From positions 1 to 7,230 of the forward strand of contig WRDG01000115.1 in assembly GCA_009783525.1 (NCBI GenBank): a stretch of DNA of 7,230 bases, given 5' to 3'. The notes below the pieces were generated by a model. That model ran no database searches. It saw only the letters and a program-made list of their open reading frames with translations, and was not told where the DNA came from. Origin of the DNA: Defluviitaleaceae bacterium. Its GTDB lineage: Bacteria > Bacillota > Clostridia > Lachnospirales > WQUN01. How positions within the stretch are numbered: the stretch's first letter is position 1; every line of letters starts with the position of its first letter. Positions 1 through 6,532 of the stretch are shown one piece after another. Made by a program: the position numbers and the translations under genes.

Positions 1-726
1 CGTACAGTATTGTTCAAAAGGAGGCCCGGGCTTAAACGAAATAAAATTCAATACTGCGTTTTTATAATCCTGCATCGCCTCGTCGGTCAGTTCGCTAAGC
101 AAGCGGTTTGCTTTGTTTGAAATAGAGTCGGGTTTACAGCTTAAATTTTCAACCGCCGCCATTAAACCTTTATGACACGGAAACAAAACCTCCGCCTCCT
201 GCAGCAGCAGCCGGCCCCCGAATAAAACGATATCGGCCGCCGAACGGATTTTTAAATAAAGATCGTCTTTAGCGATTGGGAAAAAGTAACAATAATTCAA
301 ATGCATCGCACTGAAAAAAGCTAAAATTTTTTCTTCTTTTTCCTGTTGTTGAAAAACGCCGATTTTTGGAATTATTTCGGTTATTTCCGCGTCGCGGCAT
401 GTAAGGCACCTCGCGTTAACAAAAGCATTTCGAGCCGGTTCGCTGCCATGTGCCGCTACCGCTTTTAAAAAATCTTTGGTGTTGTATTTGATGTCAAAAT
501 ATCCGCCTTCGTACGTGCATTGACCGAACACGCAATCCGCCAATTTATTCTGCTTGGCAAGCGCTGCATAACGATGGTCGGTAACAGTCACCATTACGTC
601 GAGGTCAGAATCCGCCCGTTCGCATCCTTTGGCGACAGAGCCGCCGAGGATCACCGCGAGAACATCCGGATCGCCGTCAAAATAATTAATTAAATTTTCG
701 ATCGAATCGGCGTGATGTTTAAACAT
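1..726 (-). CDS. Stand-alone nucleotidyltransferase-fold protein, 3' end outside window
   Basis: An uninterrupted frame of 242 codons starts at ATG 726 and runs off the left edge, so the C-terminus is missing. Near the N-terminus (residues 28-46) it carries the polymerase-beta-like nucleotidyltransferase signature: GGS at 28-30 followed by SDLDV, giving the metal-binding pair D41 and D43. D78 in YFDIKYN is a candidate third carboxylate. The family transfers nucleotide groups (usually AMP) to small molecules, proteins or RNA; the substrate here cannot be read from sequence. The rest is helical-looking and cysteine-containing, with no recognised second domain. It overlaps the end of rpiB by 8 bp (ATGTTTAA), so translation is probably coupled and both share a transcript. 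It could be an aminoglycoside-adenylyltransferase-like enzyme or a MNT-type toxin/antitoxin relative, but no HEPN partner is visible. Fold assignment is firm, function unknown. Confidence 0.8.
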   Translation of the reverse strand, partial: MFKHHADSIENLINYFDGDPDVLAVILGGSVAKGCERADSDLDVMVTVTDHRYAALAKQNKLADCVFGQCTYEGGYFDIKYNTKDFLKAVAAHGSEPARNAFVNARCLTCRDAEITEIIPKIGVFQQQEKEEKILAFFSAMHLNYCYFFPIAKDDLYLKIRSAADIVLFGGRLLLQEAEVLFPCHKGLMAAVENLSCKPDSISNKANRLLSELTDEAMQDYKNAVLNFISFKPGPPFEQYCT

Positions 727-1165
727 CCCGATTCTCGAAATTTTTTATCATGTCCAAACGTTCTGCGTGCCTGCCGCCTTCAAATTCGGCTTCGATCCAT
801 ATGTCGGCAATCATCTTCGCCGTTTCGATTCCAATTACGCGAGCACCCATGCAAAGAATATTTGTGAAGTTGTGCTCGCGTGATAATTTTGCGGAATACG
901 GTTCGGAGCAAACGACTGCGCGTATTCCCGCAAATTTATTTGCCGCTATACACATGCCCACACCGGAGCCGCAAATTAAAATTCCGCGTTCGCATGAGCC
1001 GTTTTTAATTTCGTCTGCAACGAGCTTGGCGTAGATCGGATAGTCGACGCGGTCGCCGCTGTTTGTTCCGCAATCTGTTACGCTGTGTCCTTTTGACATT
1101 AAGTGTTCGGCCAAAATTTTTTTTAGCTCGACCGCAACATGGTCGTTGGCGATGGCTATGTTCAT
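719..1165 (-). CDS. rpiB: Ribose-5-phosphate isomerase B (RpiB/LacAB family)
   Basis: The 148-residue product has the usual RpiB length. The family interconverts ribose 5-phosphate and ribulose 5-phosphate in the cytosolic pentose phosphate pathway; some members act on allose 6-phosphate. Visible motifs are NDH at 7-9, the substrate-loop region VDYPIYA at 40-46, the catalytic cysteine C65 in ICGSGVGM, the anion-hole stretch AANKFAGIRA at 74-83, SREHN with H98 (ring-opening histidine), and the C-terminal EGGRHAER. Cysteine as the base matches the E. coli-type enzyme. The start is ATG 1165, preceded by GGAGGA at 1171-1176 on the minus strand. A longer in-frame reading from 1246 adds a lysine/tyrosine-rich tail encoded by AT-rich leader DNA and is not credible. 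It is first in a minus-strand pair with the nucleotidyltransferase gene. Confidence 0.95.
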   Translation of the reverse strand: MNIAIANDHVAVELKKILAEHLMSKGHSVTDCGTNSGDRVDYPIYAKLVADEIKNGSCERGILICGSGVGMCIAANKFAGIRAVVCSEPYSAKLSREHNFTNILCMGARVIGIETAKMIADIWIEAEFEGGRHAERLDMIKNFENRDV

Positions 1166-1210
1166 AATTTTCCTCCAAAAAAAAATTATTGCGTGTTTTA
1201 TTTGCTGTGA

Positions 1211-1239
1211 ATAGTAATATTTTTTTTTCTTGCGGTAAA
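1211..1239 (-). promoter_or_regulatory. Possible rpiB promoter
   Basis: Read on the minus strand, TTTACC (1239-1234) and TACTAT (1216-1211) are separated by 17 bp and lie about 46 bp upstream of the rpiB start. Each hexamer matches four of six sigma-A consensus positions. The region is very AT-rich, so chance matches are likely and this is a weak call. Confidence 0.3.
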
Positions 1240-1271
1240 GACGCATAAAGAAAAAATTAAACGTTTCGATG

Positions 1272-1280
1272 TGCTATAAT
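1272..1280 (+). promoter_or_regulatory. Extended -10 promoter for the P-loop gene
   Basis: TGCTATAAT gives a perfect -10 hexamer (1275-1280) with the TGn extension. No convincing -35 hexamer lies 16-18 bp upstream, which fits an extended -10 promoter or one needing an activator. Transcription would start near 1287, inside the palindrome that follows. Confidence 0.6.
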
Positions 1281-1285
1281 CTGAA

Positions 1286-1302
1286 CGGCAAATAATTTGC
1301 CG
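1286..1302. promoter_or_regulatory. 17-bp perfect palindrome, candidate operator
   Basis: CGGCAAAT and ATTTGCCG form perfect 8-bp arms around a single central A. The palindrome begins about 5 bp after the -10 box and so covers the expected transcription start. A dimeric repressor bound here would block initiation. Alternatively it forms a short 5'-end RNA hairpin (7-bp stem, 3-nt loop). There is no T-tract, so it is not a terminator. Confidence 0.4.
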
Positions 1303-1315
1303 AAAATGAAAATTT

Positions 1316-1320
1316 GGAGG
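1316..1320 (+). promoter_or_regulatory. Shine-Dalgarno that fixes a TTG start
   Basis: GGAGG lies 8 bp before TTG 1329. The alternative in-frame TTG at 1314 overlaps this site, so it cannot be the start. Confidence 0.8.
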
Positions 1321-1328
1321 CGGTTAAA

Positions 1329-1742
1329 TTGATTAGGTTTATTGCAGGCGGTAAAGGGGAAGGCAAAACGAAACTGCTCATTGAAATGACCAACGCGCGC
1401 GCAAAAACATCGGACGGAAGCATCGTGTTCGTGGACGATGACAAGAGGCACATATACTGTTTGCATCACACGATCAGGTTTGTTGAAACCGGAAAAAATA
1501 AGCTGACAAATTACGGAGAGCTTGTTGGGTACATCATGGGAGTAATATCGATGAACAACGATATAACAGATATTTTTATCGATGGATTAACTAATATCGT
1601 GCAAACGGTAAGTGAAACGGAAATGATTGAACAAACGGAACGCCTCATGAAAATTTCCGAACGTTACGAAATAGATTTCGTGATCAGCATAAATTGCAAC
1701 AAAGACTCGTTGCCGGATAAGATCAAACCGTTGCTTATGTAA
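1329..1742 (+). CDS. Small P-loop ATPase-like protein, function unknown
   Basis: The 137-residue product starts with TTG. A Walker A motif GGKGEGKT lies at residues 7-14, right at the N-terminus, after a short beta-strand (IRFIA). DIFIDG (81-86) is a likely Walker B strand with D85, and a further hydrophobic strand near residues 118-123 (FVISIN) leads into a conserved-looking N-x-N-K. The segment IVFVDDDKRH (32-41) is acidic and also strand-like. This matches the kind of small conserved P-loop protein of Clostridia-type genomes that is often labelled 'PilT-like' or hypothetical; it lacks the PilT core and I would not transfer that name. There is no membrane segment or signal peptide, so it should be cytosolic. 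It is transcribed alone, divergent from rpiB, between its own promoter and a terminator. That it is a real gene is well supported; its role is unknown. Confidence 0.85.
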   Translation: MIRFIAGGKGEGKTKLLIEMTNARAKTSDGSIVFVDDDKRHIYCLHHTIRFVETGKNKLTNYGELVGYIMGVISMNNDITDIFIDGLTNIVQTVSETEMIEQTERLMKISERYEIDFVISINCNKDSLPDKIKPLLM

Positions 1743-1760
1743 GCATTTAAAATTTTTACA

Positions 1761-1785
1761 GCCCGCGAAAAAACGCGGGCTTTTT
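1761..1785 (+). terminator. Intrinsic terminator after the P-loop gene
   Basis: GCCCGCG (1761-1767) and CGCGGGC (1774-1780) make a perfect 7-bp, all-G/C stem with an AAAAAA loop, followed by TTTTT. It lies 18 bp after the stop codon and separates this unit from the relQ operon. Confidence 0.93.
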
Positions 1786-1814
1786 ATTGCGCCGCTATTT
1801 GTACATTTGTGCAT

Positions 1815-1843
1815 TTGTAAATTATTTTAAAAATATATATACT
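1815..1843 (+). promoter_or_regulatory. Sigma-A-type promoter for the relQ operon
   Basis: TTGTAA (1815-1820) and TATACT (1838-1843) are spaced by exactly 17 bp. Each matches five or four of the six consensus bases, and the spacer is AT-rich. Transcription should start near 1850, about 27 nt before the relQ start. It sits directly after the terminator of the previous gene. Its position rules out the upstream TTG at 1787 as the translation start. Confidence 0.7.
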
Positions 1844-1863
1844 CCAATTTGTACAAACGGACA

Positions 1864-1870
1864 TGGGGTG
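1864..1870 (+). promoter_or_regulatory. Shine-Dalgarno that favours TTG 1877 for relQ
   Basis: TGGGGTG can pair with the 16S 3' end if one G-U pair is allowed, and it lies 6 bp before TTG 1877. The competing in-frame GTG at 1868 is inside this site. Confidence 0.5.
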
Positions 1871-1876
1871 TATTTT

Positions 1877-2689
1877 TTGGGCGAAGCATGGGACTGGCAC
1901 ATTTTATTAAATCCGTATGAGCAGGCAGTCAACGAACTGCGCGTGAAAATTGAATCATATATAAAAGAATTTGAATTAATTGATCAATTGTCGCCAATCG
2001 AGCGCGTCGAAGGCCGCGTAAAAAGAGTGGGGAGTATTTTAGACAAGGCCAACCGTAAAAATATTCCTTTGACAAATTTTTACGAAATGGCGGAGTTGAT
2101 CGAAGACATTGCGGGCGTGCGCGTCATATGCCGTTTCGTCGAAGACATCGAAAAGGTCGTGCTGCTGCTCCGCAAACGGAACGATTTAAAAATTTTAACT
2201 GAACGCGACTATATAACAAAAAGAAAACCAAGCGGTTACAGAAGTTACCATATACATATAAGGTATCCGGTCACAACCATGAAGGGGAACACTGAGGTTC
2301 TTGCGGAGCTCCAAATCAGGACGATGGCGATGAATTATTGGGCGGCCATCGAACATACGCTCAAATACAAATACAACGGCAACATACCGGACGACGTACA
2401 TAAAAGGCTTGTAAAATCTGCGGAAGCCGCATTTGCTTTAGACCACGAAATGGGTGTGATCCGCGGCGAAATTGTCGAAGCGCATCGCGCAGTAGAACAA
2501 AAAAACGACATTGTCGATAAAATTTTACACAATATGAAAAATTTATTTACATATGCAAGGCTCGAAAAGGTTGATGAGTTGAACAAAGAATTTATTTCGA
2601 TAAACGAAGAAGGAAGTCTCGAAAAATTAAACGCATTCAATCAACAGCTCCGAATGATGGCTCAGTTGTATAAAGTTGATTATTTTTAA
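1877..2689 (+). CDS. relQ: RelQ-type small alarmone synthetase ((p)ppGpp synthetase) with C-terminal extension
   Basis: The product (270 residues from TTG 1877) transfers pyrophosphate from ATP to GDP or GTP, making the stringent-response alarmone in the cytosol. It aligns by eye along its length with B. subtilis RelQ/YjbM (SAS1): NPYEQAVNEL at 12-21, SPIERVEGRVK at 39-49, DIAGVRV with D77 at 77-83, the G-loop SGYRSYH at 119-125, and AELQIRTMAMNYWAAIEH at 143-160 with catalytic E144. There is no HD hydrolase, TGS or ACT domain, so it is a synthetase only. Residues from about 211 form a roughly 60-residue extension, probably helical, absent from the ~211-residue B. subtilis protein; longer versions are known in other Firmicutes. 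It follows its own promoter and is 34 bp before the GH5 start, so it heads the operon. A start at 1787 would lie inside a terminator tail and is rejected. Confidence 0.93.
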   Translation: MGEAWDWHILLNPYEQAVNELRVKIESYIKEFELIDQLSPIERVEGRVKRVGSILDKANRKNIPLTNFYEMAELIEDIAGVRVICRFVEDIEKVVLLLRKRNDLKILTERDYITKRKPSGYRSYHIHIRYPVTTMKGNTEVLAELQIRTMAMNYWAAIEHTLKYKYNGNIPDDVHKRLVKSAEAAFALDHEMGVIRGEIVEAHRAVEQKNDIVDKILHNMKNLFTYARLEKVDELNKEFISINEEGSLEKLNAFNQQLRMMAQLYKVDYF

Positions 2690-2723
2690 CAGACGAAATT
2701 AAAAATCGAAAGGGATGTTCAAT

Positions 2724-4166
2724 TTGGCTGGCAAAGGTTTTTACGTAATCGGGACGCAAATCATCGGGCCGGACGGCAATAAGTTTTTGGTAAAAGGCGC
2801 AAATATTAACGGACCCGGTTGGTGCTGGACGCGCGATACGATACAGGATATCGACGCGATATGCGATGTATGGAAATTCAATACGGTTCGCCTTTGCATC
2901 GCATTGGGATGGAACTGGCAAAAAAGTCCGAATAACCGCGACCTCGAGGCGATAGTGGACGGTTTTGTAAAAAAAGGAATCGTAGTTATGCTTGAGGTTC
3001 ATGACTACACGGGTATATATCCTTGCAGCGATCGGCTTAGCAAAAATTCAAACACGATCCCGAGCATAAACGAATTCGCGCAGTGGTGGGTTGATATTGC
3101 AAACAGGTTTAAAAATAATTCTTATGTTTGGTTTAACATCATGAACGAACCCGGCAGCGTACCGAGCGAACAAACGAGCAAGTCGATCAAAGAATGGTTG
3201 GATACACACGACTTTATTATCGGATCCATACGCGCTGCGGGTGCGCAAAACATTATCGTGTGCGACGAGCATGTTTGGGGACAGGGATGCGGTTATTTCA
3301 GGCAGCCGACAGACAGCGCGATTATCGTAAACGGAATAGCGTTAACGAATAAATACGGAAACATAGTACATTCTTTGCATATGTACCATGCGTGGAAAAA
3401 CGGATGGGACAGGCTCGAACGTTTTGTGATTGATGCTCACGATCAAAATTTGTGCGTGATAATCGGTGAATATGGAGCGGGGATCGACGAGGCCGTAACG
3501 CAAAATGTGGCGCGGGTCATGTTCGACGTTTGCGTGCCGATGGAAATAGGCAGAATTTTTTGGGCGTGGGACGGTTCCGACGTGCATAAATTGACTGATA
3601 CGAAAAAAAGCGGTGTTAATGTAGGCGGCGGATGGGAAATTGATAATACGGACGGAAAAAAACCCGGCAATTTGTCTTGGATCGGCAGCATAATTTGGGA
3701 TGACAACCACGGAATTTTAAAAGCGCCGGTTCCGATGCACGACGCGCCGGTTGTGGCTAACGGCAGCTTCGAAAACGGAATGTCTGTTTGGCTCAATTGG
3801 GGCGGGGCTTCGGTAGCAAAGGGAGCGTCATACAACGGAACAGACGCGCTGCGTATTGCTGCGGGAAAACCCGGCGGTACCGGCCACGGCACAATGCTTG
3901 AACCAAACAAATCGTACACGCTTTCGGCATGGGGCAAAAACAGTAAAGAGGTAACGTTTGCATCGGACATCGGGATAAAATTTAAAACGCCGCTCGGAGC
4001 AACGGAAAAACATATTATTTCTTTTACCGAAAATATTTGGTCAAAAAAAGAAATAACGTTCTCCACTCCCGATATGGATGTCATGATTGACGAATTGGTT
4101 TATGTGTATAAAAACGATTCAGAAGCCGATTTTTATGCGGACGATATAATAGTCACGCCAGTTTAA
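2724..4166 (+). CDS. GH5 glycoside hydrolase with C-terminal carbohydrate-binding-like domain, no signal peptide
   Basis: Numbering is from TTG 2724 (480 residues). The catalytic part, about 1-335, shows the full clan-A (beta/alpha)8 GH5 set: R56 in NTVRL, H93 in EVHDYTG, N141 and proton donor E142 in MNEP, H219 and Y221 in HMYHAW, nucleophile E249 in IGEYGAG, and W282 in FWAWDG. EVHDYTG and the VCDEHVWGQG stretch recall bacterial mannanase/endoglucanase subfamilies such as GH5_8, but substrate is not decidable. Residues about 345-480 (NGSFENG near 346, many Gly and aromatics, ending in a DDIIV strand) look like a CBM4/9-type or galactose-binding beta-sandwich. The N-terminus has no hydrophobic signal, which is odd for such an enzyme. 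AAGGG at 2710-2714 suits TTG 2724; ATG 2715 is directly adjacent to it and less likely, giving three more residues. The stop overlaps the lspA start. Confidence 0.9.
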   Translation: MAGKGFYVIGTQIIGPDGNKFLVKGANINGPGWCWTRDTIQDIDAICDVWKFNTVRLCIALGWNWQKSPNNRDLEAIVDGFVKKGIVVMLEVHDYTGIYPCSDRLSKNSNTIPSINEFAQWWVDIANRFKNNSYVWFNIMNEPGSVPSEQTSKSIKEWLDTHDFIIGSIRAAGAQNIIVCDEHVWGQGCGYFRQPTDSAIIVNGIALTNKYGNIVHSLHMYHAWKNGWDRLERFVIDAHDQNLCVIIGEYGAGIDEAVTQNVARVMFDVCVPMEIGRIFWAWDGSDVHKLTDTKKSGVNVGGGWEIDNTDGKKPGNLSWIGSIIWDDNHGILKAPVPMHDAPVVANGSFENGMSVWLNWGGASVAKGASYNGTDALRIAAGKPGGTGHGTMLEPNKSYTLSAWGKNSKEVTFASDIGIKFKTPLGATEKHIISFTENIWSKKEITFSTPDMDVMIDELVYVYKNDSEADFYADDIIVTPV

Positions 4167-4663
4167 TGGATATGAAACGGAAGGGCGCGGCAAGCATTAT
4201 CATGCATATTGTTTTTTTTGTTGGCAGCATATTGTTGATTGCAATCGACCAATTTGTAAAAATTTGGGCGCGCAGCCATTTACAGCCGATTGCAAGCCGA
4301 ACGGTTATCGAAGGTTTTTTTGCGCTTACCTATGTTGAAAACGACGGCATGGCTTTCGGTTTGTTATCCGGCTACAGATGGATATTTATTTCGTTGACGG
4401 TTCTGATTATGGTTTTTGTAATATATCTTTATTTAAAAATACCAAAGGATAAAATTTTTTTATGGATTAAAATTCCGATGCTTTTTATTTTTTCGGGTTC
4501 GATCGGCAACATGATCGACAGATTTCTTTTCGGATATGTAGTCGACATGTTTCAATTTAAGTTCATAAATTTTCCGGTTTTTAATTGCGCCGATTCTTTT
4601 TTGGTTTTAGGAGCGATCGCGCTTGCGGTATCAATGCTCTTTATTGTCAAAGAACCAATCTAA
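4166..4663 (+). CDS. lspA: Lipoprotein signal peptidase (signal peptidase II)
   Basis: This 165-residue inner-membrane aspartyl protease removes signal peptides from prolipoproteins after diacylglyceryl modification. Four membrane segments are visible, near residues 10-28, 70-89, 98-114 and 144-161. Family motifs are DQFVK at 28-32, ENDGMAFG at 58-65, GNMIDR at 114-119, VVDMF with D127, and FNCAD with D143. By position D127 and D143 correspond to the catalytic dyad of the P. aeruginosa enzyme (D124, D143). Length is normal. The ATG overlaps the GH5 stop in TAATG and no Shine-Dalgarno is evident, so translation probably depends on reinitiation after the upstream gene. An alternative ATG two codons downstream cannot be excluded. 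The adjacent rluD is the standard partner of lspA in many bacteria. Confidence 0.96.
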   Translation: MDMKRKGAASIIMHIVFFVGSILLIAIDQFVKIWARSHLQPIASRTVIEGFFALTYVENDGMAFGLLSGYRWIFISLTVLIMVFVIYLYLKIPKDKIFLWIKIPMLFIFSGSIGNMIDRFLFGYVVDMFQFKFINFPVFNCADSFLVLGAIALAVSMLFIVKEPI

Positions 4664-5572
4664 ATGAGTCACTATACCGTTTGTGCGGAAGAAGAAGGCA
4701 TAAGGCTTGACGCATACCTTTCAAAAAAAAACCCCTCGCTTTCCCGCAGCGCTTTCCAGCGTATCATTGATCAAAATTCGGCGACGGTAAACGGTAAACT
4801 TGAAAATAAAAATTACCGCGTTAAAAAAAACGATGAAGTTGAATGGAATTCAATTCCGCTTGTTCCGTGCGAAACTGTGCCCGAAGACATACCACTCGAA
4901 ATATTGTATGAAGACTTTTTTTTATTGGTCATCAACAAACCAAGGGGGATGGTTGTTCATCCCGCACACGGACATTCTAACGGGACATTGGTAAATGCGT
5001 TGCTGCACCGTTGCGGAAGCGGACTGTCGGGCATTAACGGAGTCATGCGGCCCGGGATTGTTCATCGGCTCGACAAAGAAACGTCGGGTTTGATGGTGGT
5101 GGCAAAAAATGACAATGCGCATATTTTTTTGGCTGAGCAATTGGCGAAACGCGAAATGACGCGCATATATCACGCGTTGGTGACCGGGAACATTAAAGCG
5201 GATTCGTTTTCGATAAACATTCCGGTTGGGAGACACGGTTCAGACAGAAAAAAAATGGCTGCCCTTCCCGCGGGAAGCGGTAAAAACGCAGAAACGCACA
5301 TAAAGGTTCTGCATCGTTTCGATAAATATACATATATAGAAGCGCGGCTCATAACCGGGCGAACTCATCAAATACGCGTCCATATGTCAAGCAGGGGAAA
5401 CCCGGTAGTCGGCGACGAACTGTATGGCGGAATAAATTGTCAGGCGGCAAAAAACGGCCAGCTGCTTCATTCGAAAATAATTTCTTTCACTCATCCTGAA
5501 ACAAAAACTGAAATGACGTTCGATTCGGAACTGCCGAAATATTTTTATGAAATTTTAAACACAATAAAATAA
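4664..5572 (+). CDS. rluD: RluA-family 23S rRNA pseudouridine synthase, RluD type
   Basis: The 302-residue cytosolic enzyme isomerises uridines in RNA; RluD members modify helix 69 of 23S rRNA. An N-terminal S4 RNA-binding domain covers about residues 10-62 (IRLDAYLSKKNPSLSRSAF through VKKNDEVEW). The catalytic domain shows INKPRGMVVHP at 90-100, the motif II HRLDKETSGLMVVAK at 134-148 with catalytic D137, and GRTHQIRVHM at 232-241. Length and S4 fusion fit RluD (YlyB in Bacillus). The ATG follows the lspA stop directly (TAAATG) with only a weak AAAGAA before it, which indicates coupled translation. The closely related RluA and RluC specificities cannot be wholly excluded by sequence alone, but the lspA neighbour supports RluD. 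Confidence 0.93.
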   Translation: MSHYTVCAEEEGIRLDAYLSKKNPSLSRSAFQRIIDQNSATVNGKLENKNYRVKKNDEVEWNSIPLVPCETVPEDIPLEILYEDFFLLVINKPRGMVVHPAHGHSNGTLVNALLHRCGSGLSGINGVMRPGIVHRLDKETSGLMVVAKNDNAHIFLAEQLAKREMTRIYHALVTGNIKADSFSINIPVGRHGSDRKKMAALPAGSGKNAETHIKVLHRFDKYTYIEARLITGRTHQIRVHMSSRGNPVVGDELYGGINCQAAKNGQLLHSKIISFTHPETKTEMTFDSELPKYFYEILNTIK

Positions 5573-5629
5573 AAACGAAAGACGCGTCCATTTTGCTTGC
5601 TTTTTTACGCGACGCGAACGGCAAATTAT

Positions 5630-6532
5630 ATGACGCTTTCACGCAAGGATTTTTTGTCATTGTCAGACGTAAGCCGCGAAGAAATTTTGATGATTTTAAA
5701 AACTGCGGAAAGCATGAAATTTGTGATGAAGCAAAAAAATAAAAAGGCTCCGCATTTGCAAGGCAAGACGGTCATTTTATTGTTTTACGAGCAAAGCATA
5801 AGGGCCTCGTTGTCATATCAAATGGCGGCGGCTTATTTGAGCGCGCATGTGGCGGACATGAGCTTCGACGCAGAACGCGTAGGGGATCTTTCCGAAATGG
5901 GGCAAATTATCGACCAAATGGGCGGCGACTTTATTATCATCAGGCATACGATGTCGGGCAGCGCAAAATGGCTGGCGCAGCAAGTAAAAGCCCGCGTTAT
6001 AAACGCGGGCGACGGTTTTAACGAAAACCCGAGCCAATCGTTGCTTGACCTTATGACTATCAAAACATTAAAAGGCGGGTTTGAGGGTTTAAAAATTACA
6101 TTCGTGGGCGATGTACTGCACAGCCGCGTTACTCGAAGCAATATATGGGCGCTGATGAAGCTCGGTGCGGATTTGACATTGGCCGGTCCGCCGACGCTCG
6201 TGCCGGACGAATGGTCAAGCTACGGAATAAAAATATTGTACGACGCGGCGGAAGCGGTTTCGGGAGCCGACGTCATCATGGCGCTTCGCATGCGCGGCGA
6301 ACATGAGTACGGGAGTTTGCTGTCGTCGTATAATGAATATAAATCGTTTTTCGAAGTGGACGAAAATATTTTGCGCTACGCAAAAAAAGACGCGATTGTC
6401 ATTCACCCCGGACCGATCAACCGCGGCATCGAAGTCTCGGCTCATGTTGCCGAATCAAATCAATGTATCGTCGACGATTTGATCGCCAACGGTGTCGCGG
6501 TACGCATGGCGCTTTTTTATTTATTAACATAA
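5630..6532 (+). CDS. pyrB: Aspartate carbamoyltransferase-like protein with altered carbamoyl-phosphate site
   Basis: The 300-residue protein has the length and order of ATCase catalytic chains, which join carbamoyl phosphate and aspartate in pyrimidine synthesis. Preserved are RH at 105-106, INAGDG at 124-129, HSRVTRSN at 164-171 (R166), R220, HPGPINRG at 259-266 and NGVAVRMA at 287-294. Changed are the carbamoyl-phosphate motif (family STRTR, here SIRAS at 56-60), the 80s loop (family S-x-x-K-G-E, here about three residues shorter with R83 near the catalytic Lys position and no KGE), HPTQ (here NPSQ at 133-136) and the RxQ motif (R220-M-R222). The frame is intact. It may be a low-activity ATCase, a non-catalytic subunit, or an enzyme with a new substrate. 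ATG 5630 is chosen because the following LSRKDFLSL matches ATCase N-termini; an in-frame TTG at 5597 is possible and no good Shine-Dalgarno marks either. A MITE-like element supplies the last base of the stop codon. Confidence 0.82.
   Translation: MTLSRKDFLSLSDVSREEILMILKTAESMKFVMKQKNKKAPHLQGKTVILLFYEQSIRASLSYQMAAAYLSAHVADMSFDAERVGDLSEMGQIIDQMGGDFIIIRHTMSGSAKWLAQQVKARVINAGDGFNENPSQSLLDLMTIKTLKGGFEGLKITFVGDVLHSRVTRSNIWALMKLGADLTLAGPPTLVPDEWSSYGIKILYDAAEAVSGADVIMALRMRGEHEYGSLLSSYNEYKSFFEVDENILRYAKKDAIVIHPGPINRGIEVSAHVAESNQCIVDDLIANGVAVRMALFYLLT

Noticed and set aside
750..1034. Plus-strand open frame opposite rpiB
   Set aside because: It is the antisense shadow of well-conserved rpiB codons and has no ribosome binding site or motif.
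1166..1246. N-terminal extension of RpiB from an upstream start
   Set aside because: It would encode a Lys/Tyr-rich tail from AT-rich leader DNA, while ATG 1165 has GGAGGA at the right distance and gives the normal family length.
1787..1876. RelQ start at TTG 1787
   Set aside because: It overlaps the tail of the preceding terminator and lies upstream of the likely transcription start near 1850; the extra residues do not match RelQ.
3443..4084. A 213-codon open frame on the minus strand
   Set aside because: It lies wholly inside the GH5 gene, whose full catalytic residue set is in the other frame. The product is low-complexity Ser/Pro/Phe-rich and has no recognisable motif or ribosome binding site.
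5583..5616. Possible terminator between rluD and the pyrB-like gene
   Set aside because: CGCGTC and GACGCG can pair, but the stem is only 6 bp, the loop is 22 nt and the T-run is inside the loop, so it is not a credible terminator.
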